Shown here: positions 5,205-9,382 of the stretch, in pieces
How the letters are laid out: the number at the start of each line of letters is the position of its first letter
How positions within the stretch are numbered: the stretch's first letter is position 1
Assembly (NCBI GenBank): GCA_030616145.1
Contig: JAUWXU010000020.1
Span: 1 to 9,382, forward strand
Reading direction: 5' to 3'
Length of the DNA: 9,382 nt
Source: Candidatus Omnitrophota bacterium
GTDB taxonomy: Bacteria > Omnitrophota > JAUWXU01
Translations under genes and position numbers: made by a program
Notes under the pieces: generated by a model
Seen by the model: the letters and a program-made list of their open reading frames with translations, nothing else
What the model was told of the DNA's origin: nothing
Databases searched by the model: none

Positions 5205-6005
5205 ATGTTTCGAAAAATTTGTCTTACAAGTTTATTTTTTGCGGTCTTTTTATTCGCACCACCTGCCTTTGCTAACCGGCCTCTGGTTACTGAGGACACT
5301 GATATCTTGACTGCCGGAGAGATAGAATTAGAGGCAGGGGTTGAATACCTTGCTAATCCGGGAATTCCGTTTAGCGCTCGGCGAGTAAACAGGGGTTTTA
5401 TAAAACTGCCGGCATTGGGGTTGAATATCGGATTGGGAAAGCTCGTAGAACTTCAGGCGGATTTTGATATGATCTATCTTGACCAGCACAGGATAGAGAA
5501 GACCTATGACAATGGCGACCTGCGGTTATGGACAAAGATAAAGGTAAAGCAGGAAGATAGCTCTTTTCCGTCTTTAGGCGTAAGGATTGGAACCAAGCTT
5601 CCCAATGCTGATACGGATAATCGCGGGACAGATGAGACCGATTTTTTTATCCTTATGCTTCTCAGCAAGCACTTTGATAATCTCTATGCCTACCTTAATC
5701 TGGGCCTGGGTATTTTGGGAGACCCCAACCAGATATCTTCCCAGGATGATGTAATGGTTTACGGGGCAGCGCTGGAGATACCCTTAAAGTCAGTGCCGGT
5801 GAAACTGGTGGCTGAGGTGTATGGCCAGGCATTTTCCAATGGTCGTCACAACAACATCTCTTCTGCCAAATGTGGCATTCAATATGAAATAACAGATGAT
5901 TTTGTCTGGGATGTCTTTGGCGCGGGCGGGTTGACCAATGATTCAGAGGACTGGTCAGTGGGTACGGGCTTTACCTATCGGTTCCAGGCATTTGAGTTGC
6001 ACTAA
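5205..6005 (+). CDS. Predicted outer-membrane beta-barrel protein (phenol MetA-like transporter type)
   Basis: The 266-residue product starts with FRK, a hydrophobic run (residues 7-18) and AFA at 21-23, a good signal peptidase I site. Mature residues open with NRPLVTEDTDILTAGEIELEAGVEY. That start resembles the phenol-degradation MetA-like family of outer-membrane proteins (RPLVTDD...G..ELE). The remainder alternates short hydrophobic strands with turns (LRLWTKIKVK, LGVRIGTKLP, AYLNLGLGIL, KLVAEVYGQAF). The last strand is TGFTYRF, an aromatic-ended beta-signal, but six extra residues (QAFELH) follow it. The likely role is passive transport or an uncharacterised envelope function; the substrate is unknown. 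AGGAAGG at 5192-5198 lies six bases before the ATG. No promoter is evident in the repeat-filled spacer upstream, and no hairpin terminator follows. Confidence 0.75.
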   Translation: MFRKICLTSLFFAVFLFAPPAFANRPLVTEDTDILTAGEIELEAGVEYLANPGIPFSARRVNRGFIKLPALGLNIGLGKLVELQADFDMIYLDQHRIEKTYDNGDLRLWTKIKVKQEDSSFPSLGVRIGTKLPNADTDNRGTDETDFFILMLLSKHFDNLYAYLNLGLGILGDPNQISSQDDVMVYGAALEIPLKSVPVKLVAEVYGQAFSNGRHNNISSAKCGIQYEITDDFVWDVFGAGGLTNDSEDWSVGTGFTYRFQAFELH

Positions 6006-6032
6006 AAAAAGTTTCCCTTTGACAGTTTCTTC

Positions 6033-6061
6033 TTGACAGATTAACCGGGTTGGTTTATGAT
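6033..6061 (+). promoter_or_regulatory. Strong sigma-70 promoter
   Basis: TTGACA (6033-6038), exactly 17 bases, then TATGAT (6056-6061): six of six and five of six matches. Transcription should begin near 6068, about 24 bases before the ATG at 6092, with GGAGGTGA (6078-6085) in the short leader. Confidence 0.8.
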
Positions 6062-6091
6062 ATATGACCAGTAGACTGGAGGTGAACACAG

Positions 6092-6421
6092 ATGGTCGAA
6101 CAGGAAAAAGACAGTAAAGAGATTCAAGACGCAAAGATATTTGCACTTTTAAGTTATCTGGGAATATTATGCCTGGTCCCGCTCCTTTTTAAAAAGGACA
6201 ATAAATTTGCCTTGTTTCATGGCAAGCAAGGTCTGGTAATATTCCTGGGAGAAGTGGCAGCAACTATAGTCAATATTATTCCCATTCTCGGTCAGATTAT
6301 CTGCGTAATAGCAATGCTCGTATTTGGCATACTATCGTTGGTCGGAATAATTAAATCCCTGATGGGAGAATACTGGAAGATCCCAATAGTTTCAGACATT
6401 GCTGAAAAGATTAAGATTTAA
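6092..6421 (+). CDS. Small membrane protein, DUF4870/Tic20-like
   Basis: The 109-residue product has a charged N-terminus (about 15 residues) and three predicted membrane helices at roughly 16-33, 47-64 and 67-87. Between the first two is FHGKQGL (42-48), the FHxKQG signature of the DUF4870 family, which is distantly related to the chloroplast import component Tic20. The tail YWKIPIVSDIAEKI also matches the family's usual end. The bacterial role is unknown; the protein would sit in the inner membrane. It has its own promoter (6033-6061), a strong ribosome binding site (GGAGGTGA) six bases before the ATG, and a long terminator hairpin downstream. It therefore looks like a single-gene unit. Family membership is fairly secure, the function is not. 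Confidence 0.85.
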   Translation: MVEQEKDSKEIQDAKIFALLSYLGILCLVPLLFKKDNKFALFHGKQGLVIFLGEVAATIVNIIPILGQIICVIAMLVFGILSLVGIIKSLMGEYWKIPIVSDIAEKIKI

Positions 6422-6443
6422 ATAAAAGTTTATATTTACAGGG

Positions 6444-6472
6444 TTGATAAACCGTTCCGGTTATGTTATGAT
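6444..6472 (+). promoter_or_regulatory. Promoter-like match embedded in the terminator hairpin
   Basis: TTGATA (6444-6449), 17 bases, then TATGAT (6467-6472), preceded by TG one base earlier (extended -10). By consensus this is an excellent promoter for the gene at 6611, with a start near 6479. However, its spacer and -10 fall inside the 6449-6494 hairpin, so the match could be incidental. Confidence 0.5.
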
Positions 6473-6497
6473 GTTAGCATAAACGGGGCGGTTTTTT
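6449..6497 (+). terminator. Long wobble-rich intrinsic terminator
   Basis: Twenty-base arms at 6449-6468 and 6475-6494 pair with a single G-A mismatch (6460/6483) and three G-U wobbles, around the loop TGATGT. The outer part AAACCGTTCCG/CGGGGCGGTTT is followed directly by a T-run (6492-6497). It starts 28 bases after the stop of the 6092 gene and is well placed to end its transcript. Confidence 0.75.
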
Positions 6498-6506
6498 AAT
6501 GAACCC

Positions 6507-6596
6507 ACAATTTAGAAAAATTTTTTCAAAATTTTCCTAAATTGTTTGGGCGAATTAATCCCGTTCAAAATATCCCGATTATACCCTAGGGATTAA
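6507..6596. repeat. Structured intergenic repeat, copy 2
   Basis: ACAATTTAG (6507-6515) pairs with CTAAATTGT (6537-6545). The AAAATTTT arms at 6517-6524 and 6528-6535 continue the stem across one A-C mismatch to a TTC loop. The following GCGAATTAATCCCGTTCAAA and terminal GGGATTAA (6589-6596) match copy 1 near 4834-4880. The 8-base inverted ends are at 6555-6562 and 6589-6596, again 26 bases apart. The element ends two bases before the AAGGAGG of the next gene. Confidence 0.65.
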
Positions 6597-6610
6597 ATAA
6601 GGAGGTGGCG

Positions 6611-7189
6611 ATGAAGAGGAATATCAAAGTAGTTGTAGTTTTTTTGGTTTTGATATTTGTTATGAGTTTACCTGTTTTACTAGAAGCAGGTGCTCGGCAC
6701 CAAACACAGCACGAAACACTTTATTATTTAATAAAGGGCAATCGTCCGGTACATGTTTACATTGGTGAAGTTATAAACTCTTCCGGGAATAGTCAGATTA
6801 GCATCAGGGACTTTAGGGCGGCTCTGAAGAATGCCTTTGAGAACAGAAAATCTGCCAATTTTATAGTGGTCAAGACACCCCAGGAGGCGGATATATCTAT
6901 CGCCGGGGAGATCATTGAGTATGAATATCAGGAGGTTGATCCCCTGGATATGGCCATAGGATGGCCTGCATTGTTGATGGATAGCCTGGCTGAGGATAAC
7001 TATGTGGCTCTGAGAGTAAAATATGTTGTAGGAGATGCCCAAAAACAAGGCCGTATTCTCTGGTCAAAGGTTCTTCATCCCTCGATTACTGAGGAGAATA
7101 TCCCGGAAGCAACCTGTCTTGACGATCTTTTAAAGGTGGCAGCGGAACAGGTTGTGTCCAAGTGTTTTAGACGGCCGAGGACAAGATAA
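6611..7189 (+). CDS. Exported protein of unknown function (weakly LptE-like)
   Basis: The 192-residue product starts at ATG 6611, because AAGGAGG (6599-6605) lies five bases upstream. An in-frame GTG at 6605 overlaps that site and is unlikely to be used. A basic start (KRNIK) and a long hydrophobic core (residues 7-24) are followed by LEA|G or AGA|R as possible cleavage sites; there is no lipobox. The mature part has the order VYIGEVIN, RDFRAALKNAF, ADISIAGEIIEYEY, YVALRVKYVV, GRILWSKVL. It reminds me of small periplasmic or outer-membrane-associated proteins such as LptE (dA.i.l.G.I..y, then a strand and g..lw). That resemblance is too weak to name it. Neighbouring envelope genes agree with an envelope location. 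Most of the leader is the repeat at 6507-6596. Confidence 0.75.
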   Translation: MKRNIKVVVVFLVLIFVMSLPVLLEAGARHQTQHETLYYLIKGNRPVHVYIGEVINSSGNSQISIRDFRAALKNAFENRKSANFIVVKTPQEADISIAGEIIEYEYQEVDPLDMAIGWPALLMDSLAEDNYVALRVKYVVGDAQKQGRILWSKVLHPSITEENIPEATCLDDLLKVAAEQVVSKCFRRPRTR

Positions 7190-7219
7190 TTGGTTAATTG
7201 GTGAGAGAGAAGCGGAGAC

Positions 7220-7232
7220 GGGCCGTAGGCCC
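7220..7232 (+). promoter_or_regulatory. Small GC hairpin before the LOG gene
   Basis: GGGCC (7220-7224) and GGCCC (7228-7232) form a 5-bp stem with loop GTA, ending one base before the GGGGGAA ribosome binding site. No T-run follows, so it is not a terminator. It could modulate translation, or be incidental. Confidence 0.25.
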
Positions 7233-7249
7233 CGGGGGAAGTGACGAAT

Positions 7250-7921
7250 ATGACAAAGATGTCAAATAAAGATAACTTTACTGCTGAAGAACCCTGGCGG
7301 ATCTTTCGGATAATGAGTGAGTTTGTGGATGGATTTGAAACCCTCTCCAGGATCGGTCCGGCAGTTTCCGTATTTGGCTCTACGCGGGCCAGGAGGGATG
7401 ATAAATATTACCGCCTGGCAGAAAAGACTGCTTATCTATTGGCCAAGTCGGGTTATGCAGTGGTTACCGGCGCCGGTCCGGGGATTATGGAGGCGGCGAA
7501 TAAGGGAGCCAAGAGCGCTGGGGGCAGATCCGTTGGTTTGAATATCGAAGTCCCCAAGGTACAGAAACCAAATGCCTATATCAATACTCTGCTCGAATTC
7601 AAGTATTTTTTCTGCCGCAAGGTAATGTTTACCAAATACAGTAAGGCCTATGTAATATTCCCCGGTGGTTTCGGTACATTGGATGAGTTTTTTGAAGGAG
7701 TTACCCTTATCCAGACAGAGCGAATTCCGGCCTTTCCAATAGTTTTAGTGGGAATTACCTACTGGGAAAAACTGTTTAGCTGGGTTAAAAAGGAACTGCT
7801 CAAGAGAAATTATATCAGTGCTAAGGACTTTCGTATATTTAAGATGGTAGACCGCCCTGAAGAGGTGGTTGAAACTATAAAGAGATTTTATAAGAAGGAA
7901 AACAAAAAACCTAAATCCTAA
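7250..7921 (+). CDS. LOG-family nucleotide hydrolase (TIGR00730 type)
   Basis: The product is 223 residues from the ATG at 7250, preceded nine bases away by GGGGGAA. A GTG at 7241 would have no room for a ribosome binding site, and an ATG at 7259 has none nearby. The Rossmann-like fold shows VSVFGSTRA, then GAGPGIMEAANKGA (from residue 74), CRKVMF, and the family hallmark PGGFGTLDE at 138-146. The RK and PGGxGTxxE residues form the active site of LOG enzymes. These cleave the N-glycosidic bond of (modified) adenosine monophosphate to release the base and ribose 5-phosphate. Family members are often misnamed lysine decarboxylases. Whether the substrate here is a cytokinin-type nucleotide or AMP/other NMPs is unknown. 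The gene starts a compact run ending in a helicase gene. Confidence 0.88.
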   Translation: MTKMSNKDNFTAEEPWRIFRIMSEFVDGFETLSRIGPAVSVFGSTRARRDDKYYRLAEKTAYLLAKSGYAVVTGAGPGIMEAANKGAKSAGGRSVGLNIEVPKVQKPNAYINTLLEFKYFFCRKVMFTKYSKAYVIFPGGFGTLDEFFEGVTLIQTERIPAFPIVLVGITYWEKLFSWVKKELLKRNYISAKDFRIFKMVDRPEEVVETIKRFYKKENKKPKS

Positions 7922-7938
7922 ATTCGAATTTCGGATTT
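7913..7938 (+). terminator. Inverted repeat over the LOG stop codon, possible weak attenuator
   Basis: AAATCC (7913-7918) and GGATTT (7933-7938) pair. After one T-C mismatch, AAATT/AATTT continues the stem to a CG turn. T-rich sequence (GATTTTATT) follows. It could act as a leaky terminator between the LOG gene and the genes behind it. The AT-rich stem makes this uncertain. Confidence 0.35.
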
Positions 7939-7950
7939 GATTTTATTGAT

Positions 7951-8079
7951 ATGCGCTACATAAAAAAGCCAAAGTATAAATTGGATAAACAAAAGATAAC
8001 TGTAAAGAAAAAAAAGGATTTGAGCCCAAAAGAACTATTTGAAGAAGTGCTGAGATCCAAGATCAGAAGAAGGCGATGA
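7951..8079 (+). CDS. Small basic hypothetical protein (42 residues)
   Basis: The reading frame runs from ATG 7951 to TGA 8077-8079. Its stop overlaps the start of the acyltransferase gene as ATGA, the arrangement expected for translational coupling. The peptide is strongly basic: MRYIKKPKYKLDKQKITVKK at the N-terminus, a short amphipathic stretch near residues 24-36 (LSPKELFEEVLRS), and a KIRRRR tail. There is no signal sequence or membrane segment. It could bind nucleic acid or acidic lipid, but I recognise no family. No clear ribosome binding site is seen, which lowers confidence. The frame fills the gap between the LOG and acyltransferase genes almost exactly, which raises it. Confidence 0.5.
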   Translation: MRYIKKPKYKLDKQKITVKKKKDLSPKELFEEVLRSKIRRRR

Positions 8080-9008
8080 CCAAAAAGATTTTTAAGTCCG
8101 GCTTTTTAAAATCACTGGAATACGGCTCTGGCCGGATCAGCATAAAGTTATTTGTCTTGCTTTCTTCATTTATGTCTCTAAAAGCGCTTGAAAAGCTGAG
8201 TAAGGTTTGGGGGGACATAGGCTATTTTCTTGTTTTTAGGCACAGGCAGCGCACCATCGCCAATATGAGATTGGTCTATGGTGATGAAAAGAGTCTGGCG
8301 GAGATTAAGCGGATGACCCGCCAGATCTTTCGCAATCTATGCCGCTATACCAGCGAGCTGGTATATTTTTGCTCCCGCGATAAGGTGCGAAAAGCCACCA
8401 TCCTGATTGATACTGTTGAGGGTGAAGAACATTTGAGGCAGGCCTATGAAAAAAATAAGGGAGTAATCGCAATTACTGCCCACTTTGGAAACTTTCTGTT
8501 GACCGGTAAAAAGCTGAGCGATATGGGTTATCGAACCGCTAGTATAATGCGGCAGATGAAGGATGAAAAGTTAGAAGAGTTGTTCACAAAGTGGCGCAAT
8601 GAAAAGATGGGACAGCACACCATACTCAAACTACCTCTATCAAAGTCAGTTAGAGAAAGTATTGACTGGCTGGGAAAGGGTGGTATCCTTGTTATGTATA
8701 TAGACCAGCGGTCTGGAAGCGGTATCTGGGTGGACTTTCTAGGTATGTCTACCCTGACAGCTACTGGCGCGGCAGTATTCGCCCTCCGGACAAAGGCACC
8801 GGTTTTGCCTTTATTCATACTTAATTATAAGCCCGGCTTATATAAAATGGTTATTGAGCCGCCGGTCAGGATAGATAATACCGGCGAGCGCAAAAAGGAT
8901 ATTGAGACCAATACCGCCAAGTTTAGCAAAGTAATAGAGAAATATGTCCGGAAGTATCCCACCCAGTGGTTCTGGGTCCATAATCGTTGGAAAGAGAAAG
9001 GTTATTGA
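8076..9008 (+). CDS. LpxL/HtrB-family lipid A-type acyltransferase
   Basis: The 310-residue product is near the usual length of Kdo-dependent lipid A late acyltransferases, which transfer acyl chains from acyl-ACP to lipid A at the inner membrane's inner face. A hydrophobic stretch near residues 24-54 would anchor it. Family marks are TAHFGNF (His136), MYIDQRSG, VDFLG, TGAAVFALRTKAPVLPLF and the C-terminal YPTQWFWVHNRWK. The usual HX4(D/E) catalytic pair is incomplete: the residue five after His136 is Leu141 (HFGNFL), not Glu or Asp. Some members of the wider family that I recall have HxGNFP/L in this place, so it may be a distinct subgroup, possibly with another substrate. The ATG overlaps the preceding small frame by four bases, and AGAAGG (8067-8072) lies just upstream. 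A helicase gene starts seven bases after the stop. Confidence 0.87.
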   Translation: MTKKIFKSGFLKSLEYGSGRISIKLFVLLSSFMSLKALEKLSKVWGDIGYFLVFRHRQRTIANMRLVYGDEKSLAEIKRMTRQIFRNLCRYTSELVYFCSRDKVRKATILIDTVEGEEHLRQAYEKNKGVIAITAHFGNFLLTGKKLSDMGYRTASIMRQMKDEKLEELFTKWRNEKMGQHTILKLPLSKSVRESIDWLGKGGILVMYIDQRSGSGIWVDFLGMSTLTATGAAVFALRTKAPVLPLFILNYKPGLYKMVIEPPVRIDNTGERKKDIETNTAKFSKVIEKYVRKYPTQWFWVHNRWKEKGY

Positions 9009-9015
9009 TAGCAGG

Positions 9016-9382
9016 ATGATAGATTATTTCACCCAGCTCAATTCCGAACAGTATGAGGTAGTTACTAGTTCAGAAGGGCCCTGCCTGGTCCTGGCCGGGG
9101 CCGGAAGCGGTAAGACCAGGACCTTGATATACCGGGTGGCCTATCTGTTGGAAAAAAAGGTCAGGCCTGAAAATATCCTTCTGGTTACCTTTACGAATAA
9201 AGCAGCTCGCCATATGCTTGACCGGGTAGAAAATCTGTTAAGATACCGGCCCGGGAAATTATGGGGCGGGACATTTCATCATATTGGCAACCGCTGTCTG
9301 AGAGAATATGCTTCCCGGCTTGGCTATACAGCTAACTTTGGGATACTGGACCGCGAAGACAGCCGCTCCCTGGTTAATTCCT
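9016..9382 (+). CDS. UvrD/PcrA/Rep-type superfamily 1 DNA helicase (5' part)
   Basis: The frame starts at ATG 9016, seven bases after the acyltransferase stop, and runs off the right edge after 122 codons. It shows the ordered N-terminal motifs of a 3'-5' superfamily 1A helicase. These are the Q motif LNSEQ (8-12), Walker A AGAGSGKT (27-34), motif Ia VTFTNKAA (57-64), and GTFHHIGNRCLREYA (85-99). Such ATP-driven enzymes unwind DNA in repair, replication restart or plasmid replication. UvrD, PcrA and Rep cannot be separated from this part. The start is accepted because the Q motif falls at the usual distance from the N-terminus; the ribosome binding site is poor (AGCAGG, touching the ATG). Coupled or read-through expression with the upstream genes is likely. 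Confidence 0.9.
   Translation, partial: MIDYFTQLNSEQYEVVTSSEGPCLVLAGAGSGKTRTLIYRVAYLLEKKVRPENILLVTFTNKAARHMLDRVENLLRYRPGKLWGGTFHHIGNRCLREYASRLGYTANFGILDREDSRSLVNS

Noticed and set aside
6019..6024. Second TTGACA just upstream of the 6033 promoter
   Set aside because: No -10-like hexamer lies at 16-18 bases; the TTGACA at 6033 has the ideal partner.
6499..6540. 13-codon frame (MNPQFRKIFSKFS) after the 6449-6497 hairpin
   Set aside because: It is simply the translation of the repeat hairpin, without a ribosome binding site.

Overview
The window comes from a diderm (Gram-negative) bacterium. It encodes a lipid A-type acyltransferase, two predicted outer-membrane beta-barrel proteins with cleavable signal peptides, and a lipoprotein. 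Base composition is moderate, Shine-Dalgarno sites are mostly strong, and several spacers carry TTGA(C/T)A-17-TAtgaT type promoters. The intergenic palindromes (CTGA(G/A)CTTG(C/T)CGAAGG and GTCATTGCGAG...CTCGCAATGAC types) are of a kind I associate with uncultivated lineages such as Omnitrophota and with some Chloroflexota and deltaproteobacteria. That assignment is a guess; no gene here proves it. All genes lie on the + strand.

Layout. 1-1046: the 3' end of a sigma-70 family sigma factor, abutting an adenine phosphoribosyltransferase gene that carries an apparent one-base frameshift. 1047-1358: a spacer with tRNA-Arg(CCT) followed by tandem palindromes. 1359-2315: a PfkB/adenosine-kinase-like enzyme. 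2365-2844: an unrecognised lipoprotein. 2845-3144: a 300-base leader with promoter signals, a possible operator and a hairpin against the Shine-Dalgarno site. 3145-4713: an alginate-export-type porin ending in a strong terminator. 4714-5204: a gene-free repeat island. 5205-6005: a second predicted outer-membrane protein. 6092-6421: a small DUF4870/Tic20-like membrane protein with a good promoter and a long wobble-rich terminator hairpin. 6611-7189: an unrecognised exported protein. 7250-9382: a tight run of a LOG-family protein, a 42-residue basic ORF, an LpxL/HtrB-like acyltransferase (4-base ATGA overlap) and the start of a UvrD/PcrA-type helicase.

Functionally, the first third is transcription plus purine salvage: Apt and the probable adenosine kinase both make AMP. 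The middle is cell envelope. The end mixes nucleotide hydrolase, lipid A-type acylation and DNA helicase genes in one probable transcription unit. I see no defence system, CRISPR array, transposase or phage gene.

The most interesting signals are non-coding: a structured repeat present twice (4783-4880 and 6507-6596), the palindrome island, the terminator that coincides with a promoter match at 6444-6497, and the apt frameshift. The acyltransferase also lacks the usual acidic residue of the HX4(D/E) motif. I found nothing that clearly amounts to a new multi-gene system.
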